The notes: generated by a model from the letters alone, not told the origin. A stretch of DNA of 64,000 nucleotides from Dipylidium caninum (GCA_017562135.1 QEYB01000652.1:186001-250000), one strand, 5' to 3'. Counted from the first letter of the stretch, positions 39,146 to 52,246 are shown. Numbers and translations are program-made.

Positions 39146-40658
39146 ACCTTCCCCTCTACTCTCCCTTCCGATTATTTCATTCTTTCTCTTATATTTCTTT
39201 CTCGTCTCTTTCTATACACTGTTATTCTATTCTTTTTCGCATATCCAAGACAAACTTTCCTATCAAATGAAGATTATTTTACTATATAATAGAGGACCAT
39301 TTTTATTTTGTGTCACACTGGTGGGCAAGAGGGAAGGGGTCCGAGGAAAAGAGGCATTTGTCAGGGATTTTGCTCGCCCGAGTAACTCAGAAATCGCCCA
39401 GTAAACCAAAGCCAAATTCAGATATTAATTCGTTGAAAACGTCTTAATCTATTCTCAGTAGTTGCAGATTTTGTCAGTGAATGTACACGTCTGTTACTGG
39501 CAGAAGTTGGTATATAATTTGGTGGAAGAGGCTTCCACGCCACGTATTGCACCATTTCCTTCGATGCCTCCTTTACACCGTTATCCAGCGATCCACGAGA
39601 AAATATTGAAACAGTCTAACTACCTTCTCAGAGGTAATCGTCTTCCCTAGATTGAGAGGCACAATGCCTGACGGATCATCCACCATTCTACCGATTGTGG
39701 TCCGTGGAAAATCCTCCTCAAGCTGGCAAATGTGCCGTAGCCACGGCATGTGAAGCAGCCTTTCTGCATGACTTCCGGGATTAGTTGCCCTGCTCAAATG
39801 GGTGGACTTCAAAGCAGGCTCCTTGACATAATTTTTCGTCCAGGCGTCCCCTGATCGTCTCCTCACTCATGGGCGAGGGACACTGCAGGGAGAAGCTTCA
39901 TCGTCCCCTGGCGGTCCAGTCACTCCCTGTTGTTACCCTCCCGAGGTTTGTATTCATCGGTCCTTTCCGAAGTTGATGACGCGGCACATATGTGGGGACG
40001 ACGCTAAGAAGCGTGAAACGTGAGTGGCAACCTACTGCGCCAGGTTACATCGTCACAGTCCTACAACACTCCTCATATGTGATTCAAGCACAGTAAAGAA
40101 ATCGCACTGAGCCCATTAAATAATGAAAATGATTTTGTTAATGACAAAATTAAATCGCGTCAGGCAGGTCTGAGTGTGGTTACACTGCCTGAATCGAAGT
40201 GTATCTCCACTAGTCAGTCACCGCCGTAATTTCGGTATTGTGATTTTTCTTTCACAGCGTTTCTCTGTGAAGTTCCTCACAACTGTTCCACTGCTTCACC
40301 ATGCAGGTTTCTAAAATTTTCCCCGTTCTATTTTAACATTGAAGAAGACTTAGGAAGAACAGTGTACACAGTTAAGACGCCTTTAGACTTCCACACTACA
40401 TCGAAATTAAACAAAAAGTCGAAAATGAACAGCCATAGTAGAGGGCAATTAATCTCCACCACTTGTAAATTTGGCACATTCAAAGAATATAATCACAAAG
40501 TACAATTGAAATCATTTTGGCATCAAAGAGATGACTGAAAAATTGCACAAGCCTGAAGGTACGAGAGTTTGGAGAGGCTGAGACATGGAGTTATGAAGTC
40601 TAAGACACAAAAGCGCTTGTCAGAGGAATCAGTTGGAGAGGATTGGGATTTGCTGGGT
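39146..40658. other. Intergenic stretch between convergent genes
   Basis: This is the 3' flank of the flippase (plus) and of the SDR gene (minus). It holds short frames only. T-rich sequence follows the flippase stop at 39150-39300; I see no canonical AATAAA close to either stop codon. Confidence 0.5.
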
Positions 40659-43334
40659 TCACACACTTTTTACCGATTGTGGAATGCCTTTGGGAAGGTA
40701 TGATTTAAGTTTTCTCTTGGTCATGCTAACCAACTGTCTGGTTGTATTCGTCCTGAAGGAGTCGGGATGGGGGGAGGCGGAGACACAATCCTCGAAGTAG
40801 ACGCCTGGTTCTCCCGGCTTCATTAGAGTCGCATATAGCGCGGACTGCGCGGCTTGCCAGGGAGATTTTCCCACCCATGTCATGAAGTAGGCGAAAGGCT
40901 GAAAGTAAGTATATGATTATCACACGGCTTGAGGGGGAAGTGGAATGCCTTCGTGGAGCACATGCTTCCATTCCTCGGGTGCTCATATAAGTTAGCCATT
41001 TTCTGCCTATATAGAGGCAAAAATTGCAGGTTTTGGGGTATTCACTGCACGCTTCTCGAATCTATTGTTTATTTGCCCGCCCCAGATTAGACGGACGAAT
41101 GTGTAATCAGCATGTCCTTCCGCCGAAGTGAAATTCACTCGTTAAGATTGCAGGCAAAAACAGGCGGTTTCGTAGCATGCGCCATGGCTCCAGAGGGTGA
41201 TTGAATCTGGACGGCCCTAGAAGTGGACGTGTCGGGTAGACAGGAAGAGCATAGGTCTTGGCACTTGTCGAAATGTTCTTCAGTCCCGACAATGCTCATG
41301 TACCCTGCTCGCCCTCGTAGCCCCGCCATCTCTTCCCTCCCCCCCCCCCCCGGCGTGTAACTTCACGCCCGCCACTGCGCCGGTCACCCGAGGGCTCCAC
41401 TACTGAAGAGAATATCACCTTGGAGAGCCAACCAGCTTTCTAATTACTTGGCCGACCATGTGCCAGAACTGTTCTGGTCTACGATAATCAATTTGGCGAT
41501 TAGGTTGACGATTGGGCCAGTAGGGGACGAATTATTTTAGCATTTTACCCATGTTAAAAGCAGATTGATTTCTTCGTGAACGCTTTTCACACGTTGAAAA
41601 TGTCGAGTGTACCATCCCTCACCTCATAAAAGACAGTACCAAAGTGTCGATTCTCAAAGCCCGGATGGACACTAGCAACGCGTATTTTGGAGGGATTCAC
41701 CGTCGTGGTGAGGTAATTGGCGTAGGTTATGAGGGCCAAGTGGCTGGACGAATAGGCCTGCCACCAGGAGAAGTCTTTGGGACCAATTCGAGTGGTGGGC
41801 AGAGCAGTCGGCAATTCGCCGTATTTGTGGAGTCGGGAGGAGACAAATATTAGACGCGATAGAAAGTCCGGACTGGCCGAGCGCTGCATCAACGGCAAGA
41901 GGTGCTCAGTAATGAGGAAACTGGCCACGTAGTTCATGCCAATGTTGCGCTCAAATCCCTCCACTGTGCGGTCGGGCTGAGCCGAAAGGTGGACCGCATT
42001 CACAATGAGGATGTTCAGTTGTTTGAATTCCGAGGCGAAGGTTTCACAGAACTGCTTGATGGCAACCGCGGAGGCGAGATGCAATTTTCTTACGTGTAAC
42101 TAGCAAGAGCAATATAAATGGGAGGTGACATTTTGGTCTTTAATAAGTCGACATACACGGAGTTGGCTTAGCAACCCTATTGGCAAAAAAGGCCTTAGAG
42201 ATTTCCCTATGCAGTCCAGTAGGCAAGGCCGAGAGAGAAGGAAAGAGACTGTTTGTTGAGCGCAGTTAGAACTTCCGAGAGCCTACACTGTGCTTAAAAT
42301 TGTTCATTAAGATGGAACCATTCGCAAACGAAAAATTTGGAGCTTTTGGATCACCAACTTGTGCCGGTGCCTATGGAACTAAGATGAGGCAGAAACTGAG
42401 ATGTGAGCGCGATAGCGAGTATCAACTACGTTGCGAAAAATGTCTTACTTTCAAGCCTACCATAGGCACCATCACCTCTGCTCGCCTTCAGTTTGGGTTA
42501 GAAACTGCTCGATCTCCAGTCTTCAAGGCCTATCGCCTCTCTCAAACGGGACACCTTTGTCCTGCGTTCTACTACTTCTCTGCTTGCCTGCACCCCTCTG
42601 AGAAAGAGTTGTCTCTTTCCCGATCTCGCGTGAAACAGCACAACAAAGCGTGTGAAGTGGTTATTTAAGCAGTTTAGAAGAAAAATATCATTCACAGTTG
42701 TGGAAAAAGATCCACAGTAAATCATTGTTTAGGCTTAATCACAGGTCATCTTCATTTGACCGCTCATAGCAATGAATGCGTGAAATAGAAAAGGGCCCGT
42801 GGATCACGAGACGTGCCCGTTTCATAGTTTCCAACCTCTAAGTCGCTGAGCTCCCCGGGGTTTACTTAAAGTTACACCGTCATGTAGGCGGTGCAGCACA
42901 TCGGTCATCAGTGAAAGAAGTAGAGGAAAGAGCAGCTGGCGAGGGGGAAATGGAATTTAGTGACAAAAGGCGAAATGACCCACCTGGTCAGTCTTAATTG
43001 AAGAGACCGTCTTGAGGGTATCTTCTCGCAATTTCGACTCGGCTATTTTGTTAGTGGTGCTGCCCGCCCTGTCATGTGCAAATTCGTGTACGAGTTTTTG
43101 CCGCGCGTTGTTGCATACTTCCACAACCTGACAGGCCATAATGACACGAGCTCCGCGTCGAGCCAATCCGCGCACCGTCGCGATGCCAATATCCGTGTCT
43201 GCGGCTAGGACAAGAGCCAAACGATTGTCCAGGCGTCCTTCCAAAGAGCAGACACATCCTGCTAGGTATTGGCGTGACGAACGATAGAAAATGGCCGCGA
43301 TAAGAACCAGTAGAATACTTTTTATTGGCGGCAT
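40659..43334 (-). CDS. Membrane-anchored short-chain dehydrogenase/reductase, retinol dehydrogenase-like, degenerate catalytic site
   Basis: Three exons (43334-42984, 42099-41623, 40898-40659), all phase 0, encode 355 aa. Residues 5-17 form a hydrophobic anchor, as in microsomal RDH/DHRS enzymes. The Rossmann fold and spacing follow the RDH11-14/WWOX type, including ARRGARVIMAC, LHLAS, QLNILIVNA, EGFERNIGMN, VHPG and GVYFEDC. Several hallmark residues are changed. The nucleotide-binding TGxxxGIG reads LAADTDIG (43-50), so two of three glycines are lost. NNAG reads VNAV (150-153). The catalytic YxxxK reads Y233-SSS-H237. Ser204/205 and Asn173 are kept. The frame is intact throughout, so this looks like a conserved but possibly inactive SDR rather than a decaying pseudogene (inference). 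A CAG acceptor lies 5 nt before the ATG. Confidence 0.92.
41339..41351 (+). repeat. Poly-C homopolymer (13 C) in SDR intron 2
   Basis: A run of 13 C lies in intron 41622-40899, close to a further C-rich run. Such runs are prone to length error in sequencing. A similar 11-C run lies at 62515-62525. Confidence 0.9.
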
Positions 43335-43339
43335 TTGAA

Positions 43340-44847
43340 CTGAAAAACAGGGAATTAACCCGAGGATGCGCCTATAATTGAGGGGGATTTTCACATTCAT
43401 TCAATAAATGACATGCATCTTTTCTTTGCCATAATGGATACTTTTACAAATAAATAAGTAGAACTCTATGACTCGCCGAGTACTTCTACTTGATTACCGA
43501 ATTTGGCTGACCAAGTGGCCTTGATCCTTCGCATTCAGGCGACATGACGTTTGACCAACCCGCCTTTCCCCCTTACGCTCATACACATCTTACTGACGAC
43601 AAATGGATGTGGACTGCGGTGATGGGGAATGCGATACCGTCCTAGAAGGGCTAACTGATTTCCCCCCCTCCCCCCCACGCCTAATAGGACAGGCTTTTGG
43701 AGGTGATTAAATGCGAGTCACCACTAGCTGCCGGAAGAGTCGCCAGAGCAAGGTCGTAGGGCCTTGGTCCACCGCCTAAGACGAAATTATGTAAAAGTGA
43801 GAGGAGCTTGAGCATTAGGTGCTGTTGGAGGGTGTTAGGCGCGCAGGCAGGCAAGAAAACGCTCTAATCCTGTTATAGTAATACCGGTGTGGATAGGCGC
43901 CCAGGATTTCCGCTGCCTCGGAATGCACTTAGGTGTCGTAAAATCCACCATTTTTGGACCAAGACCGGCAGATGGACATTCTCGAATGAGGCATGACTTC
44001 GGGACGTGTGATGATTCTGTTCCCATTTCCTCCTCCCCTTCCTCCTGGCCCCCAATCACGTCTAGGACGTAGTTCAGACATTATATTACATCTGAACATG
44101 CAAAATCAGTTACCACGCGGAGCGCTTCGAATAAGCCAGACTAAACCGCCAACAGTAGGAATAGAGGCAAAGCATCTAGACAGTGGAAGCGTACTCGTCT
44201 GGATCATTCCTTTCACTATGGTAGCCAGGTTAAAGGACGAATCGAGTCACGTCAAGAGTACACAATTCATGCTCACCACTGTCAGAAGAATCACATTTGC
44301 ATTCGTCTGCGGTGTTAGAGAGACTATTTCGAGCAAGTGGTAGCCACGGGTTAGACGTGTCTAGGGCATGCTCTTAACCCATGCAAATGCGTATTACCAG
44401 GGGAAGGCAGGGTGTAAGCAAGGCATCCTAGAAGTTAGGTGCGATGGCGCCACAACCATTTAATGAGAAGTGAGAGAAAAAAGTCAGTACCAATATATTT
44501 CAGCAGACTTGCACCGTTACATTGCAAATCAGAGGCGGAGAGGTACCCAATAGCCTAAGAGAGGGTAAGTGTTGGCTCACTTTAGAGGACGTGTGGATTA
44601 TACAAGTACCAAAGAACGCGGTTACTGCTGCATGCATCACCCCGGGAGTACTGGCAATTACTCACCACACACACACAAAAAAAAACAGAAGTGGGAAAAA
44701 GAGAAGGGAATGAATGTGGAGGTGAGTATTGATTTAACCAAACTAAATTGTTGAGATCTCGACCCGAAACACTTGAAAATTAGGCCTTTTACTGTTTGAT
44801 TTGATACAAAAGACAGAGATGTTGTGATTGAAAAACAATGATTGCCT
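43340..44847. other. Intergenic stretch between TRMT61A and the SDR gene
   Basis: Both flanking genes are on the minus strand, with TRMT61A upstream, so this is its 3' flank and the SDR 5' region. It holds only short frames; a CA microsatellite followed by poly-A lies at 44667-44686. The same-strand order with about 1.5 kb between the coding parts does not by itself suggest a polycistronic unit. Confidence 0.5.
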
Positions 44848-44852
44848 TTATT
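44847..44852 (-). terminator. AATAAA poly(A) signal overlapping the TRMT61A stop codon
   Basis: The last codons read GTT GAA TAA on the minus strand, followed by AGG. The hexamer AATAAA therefore spans the stop codon itself, implying a very short 3' UTR if used. Confidence 0.5.
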
Positions 44853-47800
44853 CAACGGCTTCATCCGGATTATCAGCGTCGGGAGGGGAGACGTTCACGG
44901 GTGTCCTCATTGGAATACTCGAGGCAAAGGTTAGGTAGCCAGTGTGGCCGGTATCCTTCAGCTAAAAAGTAGACCGAAAAGCACAGGCTAGAACAAGTGC
45001 CTACGAGACGCCGACACCAAAAAAAGTGCGACCTAAGAGATGTGAGCCTCGGTGAAGACAGTGAGAAAGCGCAGAGTAGTTTTAACGCCTCGTAGCAATA
45101 TTATCGTCTGCGCAGGATGATACAGGCTTGAAGCTACCACATGACAAGCCATGCCCTCGAGGCTACCGAACGAGTGTAGGCCTTCACCGCCTCTAATGGG
45201 CGCCGATCTTTTCATCTCGGCGCAAACTCCTTCAGCACATCGGGTTGACTTTAAATACCCTCTCCTACGAAATTGCGATTATTATTATATCATTTAATGG
45301 TAGCGTTTAGTTAATACGTACATACTATGGCGTGAGGCCAAAGTGGGTCATCAATTTGCCGTGTAAAAAAGGATGGGCGAAGTAGAATACCCTCAGAATT
45401 TTGTTATGAAAAGTTCCTTAACATGAGTTTCTTACAAGAGAGACGAGGCTCGAGAGTGTAACACGTATCATTCGAGCAATCGCACACACATGTCGGACGT
45501 AGCGCATTCCGCACGAGAGAAGTGAACCTTCCGATAAGGGGTACAGTGAATTGGGCATTCTAAACGTCTCCCTGATACTCCAAGCTACTCAAAACCGATC
45601 TAGTGGGGAATTTTCCAGGTGCATTCAAGTAGACTGAACGCCACGCACATCAGTGCAAATAGCTTATTAGTATGTGAAAAGAATTACACTTCTGGCATGG
45701 GAGCTCGAGATGATAACGAAAGTCCTAGGAGTAAAGGACAGTTTATGTATAACGACCTCACAACTTCCGAAAGTGCAGGTTGAGACAAAGTTCTTGTTCT
45801 GACAACGAGCAGTCATCATGAGCGTTTATAATAGCCTCGTAGACAAAAAATAACCACTTATGGGAAATATAATCTCAATAGAAAAAAGGATGAGAAGCAA
45901 TGAAGCCTATTTCACAATTCCCAAATTAAATCCTAATTTGAGAGAAAAGTTGCTCCTAGCAACCGGGAACAGTAATGGTTTCTGTTACCAACCATCAACA
46001 TTGGAGAGAAGTCCGTTTCTAGCAGACAATGCAAATGTCAAAAGGGTAACAAAAGTGTTCCCTCCTCCTTACATTCAATTGAACAATTTGTGAATAAAAA
46101 TAAAAGCGAAGTGGTGAGGTTAACTTCACCCTAGGCAAGGCAGCCCAGTAACCTTCCTGTCGGGACCCCTGTCGGTCGCCCTGAGGGTTCTCATTCGGAG
46201 TGAGGTAGTTGCTGAGAGGCGGAAAGAGATGGGATCGAACACGACGGAGAGGTTTATGGCTTTCACCAACATCCGCCTCGGTGACTTCGGCTACTCTGGG
46301 TTTCTTGTATGTGTACGTACCATTAAGTAAATCTGTCGCGTTTTTCTGACCTGAATGAAAAAGAGGGAATAAGTCGGATGACGTTCAGAAAATCAGCCAC
46401 GGGAATGAAGGAAAGAGGAGGCTAGTCCATGTGCTTAATTCTTCTGGGTAAGGCACCAGGAGCTTAATCACAATGATGAATGGAGAAGAGGAGGCGGAGT
46501 CGCTCTGGAAATAGAACATGTGAAGAAAATTTTTGACGAATGAATAGTAAAAAGGTAAACAGAATGGGACTGGGGGAACTTGATGAAGGATACTCTTCCA
46601 AAAATGACAAATAAAGAGGCGGCAAAAACGGAATGTCATTCTCTGTAATAGGAAAAAGTTTCATTAAATGTGGACAATAGCACTGACATTTTCCAAGCCC
46701 ACTACAAAATATAGCTTAGCTTGTCAGTTGAATGTCAGTAGGCGCACTCTCTCAGACACGAAAGTCAGGAGTAATACGGGCGTTACAACGACAGTAGCAC
46801 GGAAAATAGGTGAGATTAAAAAAGAATCATGTGTGCAAATAGAAGGCGTGGCCACCATAAGGGCAAAGACATTTGTAAAGAATGTAGTCTTGCAGAAATG
46901 GATAGAAGGCAGAGCATCACAGACGAGCATTGAACAACACCACCTCGCCTTATAATTTTAGATTACACCAAATCAACTACTAATGCTATAATCAAATGAG
47001 TTCATGGAGCATATTCATGAGCAATTTGATTTAAATTGGGCAAAACTCTCACCCAAATTCGGTACGTTTAGAACGGTATGCACGGGATCGTAATTTCTTG
47101 AAATGCATTCAAGTACTTCGATGTCGGAGAAGCCAGCAGCTCGGAGGTTTTCGCAAGTCTTCTGCACCTGTTCTATGCACGGCGAGAAGACGCATACTCG
47201 ACCACCTAAAACGAATCACCACTGAATGCCTTGTCAGTAGACACTCTAATAGCCCGTCAAAAGCGTAGGAGAAGAAAATAATGGACGACTAGCCGTGCCC
47301 ACCCAGACTGAAAAAGGGGGAAAATAAACGAAGTCACATGCCTGAGGGAGCAAAGCATTTGGCAATCGACGGAACGACTACCCACGGTTCAGGTAAATCG
47401 ATCATGATGGCGTGGCAACCGTCGGGATTTTGTTTGGAGTTGGCCTCAGGAAAGCCGTCTGCAAGAACATCACGATATTCCACACTCACCACATCCTGTA
47501 GGCCGTGTTCCTAAAGTTAGCAAAAAAGTGATGCTCATGGGAGCTGATTGAAGGACACCAAAAGGGATCAAGTGGCCGAATACTGATTGCAGCGAGTGGA
47601 AAAAACAGCAACAACTTAGGCGGTTTGGTTGAGAGATTGTCTACAGCCTCCAGCTACTTTAAAACACTAAGAACAGATATTGCTTCTTCCTCACTGGCAC
47701 GGAAAGTGCGACATTTAGGAGGCATCTATTTTTAAATGGTGCAAGAATGCCACCAATAAAGTGAGATCAGATTTCGAAGAATCGAAATCGGCCCTATGGT

Positions 47801-50800
47801 AATGGAAATTACGCGTTGGAAGGCACCGTTTCATTTCAGCCCAAAAAATGACATTATATTATCCTTAAATTAAATGAACATAGTGCGAGGAATAAGAGAA
47901 GTATTAGGAAAAATAATAGTAGTAGTGCCGATAAAAGAGATCACATCTTCCATGCTACCAGACTGTTATCTTATTCGGTCACCTGAACACTACCGAGGCC
48001 AAGTGGCCTTTTAGCAGAAGGGTTCCTTCATGGTACAACATCCTACCCACCACCAGGGTGCCGACCATTCACTACAGTAAATAATAACCACTCCCACAAC
48101 AGCGGTATCCTCCATAAAATTCACTTGAGAGGATTAGAAGGGGCACACTTTCGACTAAGAGTATAAAAAGAAAGGCAAGGTAGAATGTTTGTTCTAAATA
48201 AGCAACATGAATCACTTTATCCACACCACTCGGCCACATTCGCCAGTAGCATGGGAATTCCGAGGCACTGCCAAAAATAAAGTTATGTACTATTTCAAGG
48301 TGTTTGAATTTTAATTGAGAAAGGAAATACGAGAAGTTAATGGTATCAGCGTGATACCGACCGTGAAATTTTACCATAAGGGAGAAATAGTGAAGGCGAT
48401 ATAAAGGAAAATTGCTCTTTCCCATTCCGATTCTGTTTAAAGCGGTTAAGAGCGGGGGAGAGGCGAGGAGCAAGGGCAGTGGGTTAAAAAATAATCTCAG
48501 GTCAGAAATGGTGAGACGAACTGTCACAAGTTATCACAGTTAGCTGTAAAAGGAGAGGGAAAGTGATAAGGTCAAGTTAACGAAAACTAACTAACCGAGG
48601 TAATTTGGAAATTACGGTGTAAGGACACTCTAAATAGTAAAGCAGGAACGTGAAATGATGTTGGCGAAAAGCCTGAATGCAAAATTGAGACTGGAGGCAT
48701 TAGGTAAACTATGATTGGAGCCAAAAAGGAGCCTGGGTTGGAGAATCCAAATACACGAAATAACTGAAAATATGAAGGAAAGGAGAGGCGTCTCAGTCAG
48801 AGTTATTTCAATACGATATGATAAAGGTTTGGCGATGAAAAGCCGGTTAACACGCACCCAACAAAATCCAACAATGTAGCACGAGAGAATAAGAAAACGC
48901 TTCACAAAATATTTTGGGTGAAAAACAACTGATATGAAATACAAAACAAAAATAAGGTAAGTACGGTAATTATTCCTTACATGAACAAACGACAACTGAG
49001 AGAAGAGAAATGGAGGAAGACTTCTTGTATTGTCACAACCTTCAACAAAGAATGAATGCGAGACAAATTTGCTCCATTTACGTGCACTTGGTTTAGTAAA
49101 CCTACGGTTCCATCACCACTAGTGGCCTCGAATTTCGTTTAATTTGATCAAACAATCAACCAATATCCGACAGTCATATACGAGCTAAGCACCTCTTAGA
49201 CATTTATTTTTACTTTATTCAGGAGGAAAGTGAGCCTGAAAATAGCCATTGGGAATCGATAAAGATGAAGCAGAACACATGTCAACATTCAAAGCGTGAA
49301 TTTGATGGCACCTTGGCAGGTCTTTCTGATGAAGTCAACTAGAAGGGGAACTAGTGTTTTGAATGGGACAATGCAGAGCTAAGAGCTGGGAATTAAGTAA
49401 ATGTTAAAAAGGGATGATCACAAGTCGAGAAACGGTGCGTTATAAGAGAGGTTCACATAGCCTCCGCTATGCATTCTCGTGGAACAGAAAAATTGGAAAA
49501 AATAGAATTATGTATAACATAATCCGACGACACCATCGCCGTAACAGTAATGATGACAATACTGCAACCTTAAGAGCTATCTGCCTCATTATTTCCGTCG
49601 CTCTTTCGGCAAGTCGTTGCGTCAACGTGACATTTCGGGAAGCAACTATTAACTGTGCGCTAGTGATTGAAGTTCAATTTCATAAGAACGTAACTTGGGA
49701 GAGTAATAAATTAGGGTGTCATCGACACTGAATACCGAATTTTGTAGGCAAGAAAAGAAATCCTTCGCACGCCTCATTGCTATTTTAATTTAATGGTTTT
49801 GATTCATTCAGAAGAGGTCATTATTGAAGGAAAGTCAAACTGTCAACATATTTTTGCTTGGCCTTAATGCAATCAAAATAAAAGGTTCGACTACTCGAAA
49901 TCAAGGTTAGGGACTACGATTGAGAATACCCAGTGAATAGCGCTTGAACAAAGTTAGGAAGACCCTAGAGATTAGAAGTACACAGGCGACCAACTTAGAA
50001 GTATTAAATGTAGAAAGTTAAAGAAGTCTCCTATAAAAATGCGATTAACTAGAAAAATTTGCCATCACATACTAAATGATCAGATGGCATGAATCCACCT
50101 AAATGGAACCCTCTGCCTTCACAAAAAGAGTTAAGCGAAGTGATACTAGAAGAAAGCGGGTCAGTTGTATTTGATGAGGGCATCATTATGCCCATTTTCG
50201 GACGGACAACCCTATTAAATAGAATTGATAAATGCTATGACTGATTAGTCATTAAGTCAATGGGTATTATAAGACCGGTCGAAAACTCCCATTTCACAAT
50301 GGGCTTCATCATTATTGAGGGTAAAATTGGCTCACTCTAACGAGATTTCAAGTTGTCATTTAAAGCAGCATGTCAAAAACCTGCTAGAAGATCAATTAAT
50401 TCACACAAATTGTCATTAATAAAACAACTCCTGATTGAGGAAATATATATATCACTAAAACGACACCTCAGACGACGATTAAAACACGATGCAAAAAGTT
50501 AATAAAACATATGGAATACATTTTTCATAGGACCAGAGAGTTGATGGTGCAATATAAAACTAAGACAACGTTTACCGAGTGGTATACAGCAATTAAAACC
50601 TAATTCAGGAACAGCAAGCATCTGAGTGCCGATAAGGTGGATTAACACAAAATTACTCACTTCATTGAAACCTATAAAAGTAAGATGGTATGCTAGTTTA
50701 AAAACGAAAAAAAAACTATGAGAAAAGAGAATCAAAAAATTTCAATAAAGAGAACTTAAGTTTAAAACCTTCGTTTCAATGTTACTGAAAACACGCTAAA

Positions 50801-52246
50801 ATTACATAAAAATCCAGTGAAAACTAGCGAGATTCTTTCCGTTCAGTGTTAAAATTTTATGATATAGGCAAAAAACATCCAAATCTAAAGGAAGTAGGCC
50901 ATAAATACGACAAAATACAACGTTACATTTGCTTCCCATGTTGCCCACAGATGATTTTAGAATTTTTCAGACGTTTAAGAAGCTTAAAAAATCCAAATAA
51001 ACTTTAATGGTTGAGAAAGAATGAGCACAAAAAAACAAACCTCAAATTCGACTTTGGCTCGTGCTACTCGCTCTTGGTGAAAATCGAATGTAAAGACATG
51101 ACCAGTGGGCCAAACTGCCTGGGCCAAGACATGTGTCAAAGCCCCGCTTCCCGTTCCGGCTTCTAAAACTCGACATCCGGGCACTAAGTCCATTTGTCCG
51201 ACAATCATACTGGCGTCGGTGGGGTAAATTATCTGTGTACGATGGGGCACAGACATCGCCCAGATGGATGGATCCAGGGTGAGAATATGAACATACCCCA
51301 GAGAAGTGGTGATCTACAAGGCATGCAGTAATGGTCGTGTGGCAGACGCCTCAAAAGCGGAAGTTATGAAGCAAAACGGTCATTTATAACAAGAGGATGG
51401 AAAAGGACAGGTGCTTTTTAACATGGAAATACATTGAATCAACAATTCCGGGGTAGTCAAATAATTGTAAGACGCAAAAATGTCAAATTAAAAGGCTAAG
51501 TGTATACACAAGGCAGCGTTGCAAAAGTTTGATAGACAGACACAAATGATACGTGAAAGAAATGGATTCGCGAAAGCATTAATATAATGTTAAAGAAAGT
51601 AAACAATTTCCCTGAAGAGTTTTGCTGAGTTCCAAGCAAAACATTCGAAAACATAAATATCACGGATGCGATTATAGTTTGGGTAATTGAAAGATAAACA
51701 CGTCGGTTCCAAGAAAAAGGTAATTACATTTATAACAATTAGGACTGTGAAAAATGGTGCAATTACTTTTAAAGAGGTTACCTAAAACCAAAGTCCGACT
51801 CTTTTTCAAATTAATATCAACCAACCAGAACAATAAACAGGTTGGGGTAACATAAGGCGTCAAACATAGAGCGGAGAAATTAAATTGAGGCATTCAATAA
51901 CGCATATGATTAAAAGTCGAAAAAGGGGCAACTTGTGCAGCGAAAAACAACCAGGCGATGATGAGTAAGGCAGTTGCCCCAAAAAATAAAGAGCAATGGC
52001 ATTTATCAAGAGATATTTACTGGAAAGAGAATATTTTAAGCTTACCCTACTACCATATGGTTTACCAATAATATCATCGTGCCTTATAGCACCACATCTG
52101 TTTTGGGTGATAGCTCCACGACAAAGTTTGATTAATTGGATCTCGTTCTTACAGAAGGTAACAATAACTGCATCGCCTTCAGAAGCTATGTTTTTCCGAA
52201 AAGGTCTTTTGTTATATAAAGACGACTGAGTAACAGCTTTTGTCAT
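44848..52246 (-). CDS. TRMT61A: tRNA (adenine(58)-N(1))-methyltransferase catalytic subunit
   Basis: With TRMT6, this subunit transfers methyl from AdoMet to N1 of A58 in the T-loop of tRNAs, in the nucleus. Six exons: 52246-52046, 51313-51041, 47510-47342, 47205-47053, 46350-46130 and 44961-44848. They encode 376 aa, longer than human (289 aa) through a basic/Pro insertion in exon 5. An N-terminal beta domain (EGDAVIV, RHDDIIGKPYGS) precedes HRTQIIYPTDASMI, AdoMet motif I EAGTGSG (118-124), the catalytic Asp in DLPEPW (Asp196-Trp201), FSPCIEQVQKTC and the C-terminal GHTGYLTFA. All core motifs match the family. Intron 3 uses a GC donor. The CTAATAG acceptor abuts the ATG directly, with no 5' UTR, suggesting trans-splicing or a non-coding first exon. 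Confidence 0.96.
47206..47341 (-). other. GC-AG intron in TRMT61A
   Basis: Exon 3 ends CCC TCA G, followed by GCATGT; exon 4 starts GTGGTCGAGTA after TTTTAG. Only this junction gives APSGGRVCVFSPC, which aligns with the family's GGRFCSFSPC. The next GT downstream puts the second exon out of frame. The intron is 136 nt. Confidence 0.8.
47511..51040 (-). other. TRMT61A intron 2 (3.5 kb)
   Basis: This intron holds only scattered minus- and plus-strand frames (largest 151 codons, 48527-48072, Leu/Phe-rich). None shows a family motif or conserved start context. The sequence is A/T-rich, and I see no nested gene. Confidence 0.6.

Noticed and set aside
48072..48527. 151-codon minus-strand Leu/Phe-rich frame
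   Set aside because: It lies inside TRMT61A intron 2; pyrimidine-rich composition explains the hydrophobic look, and no motif or splice support exists.
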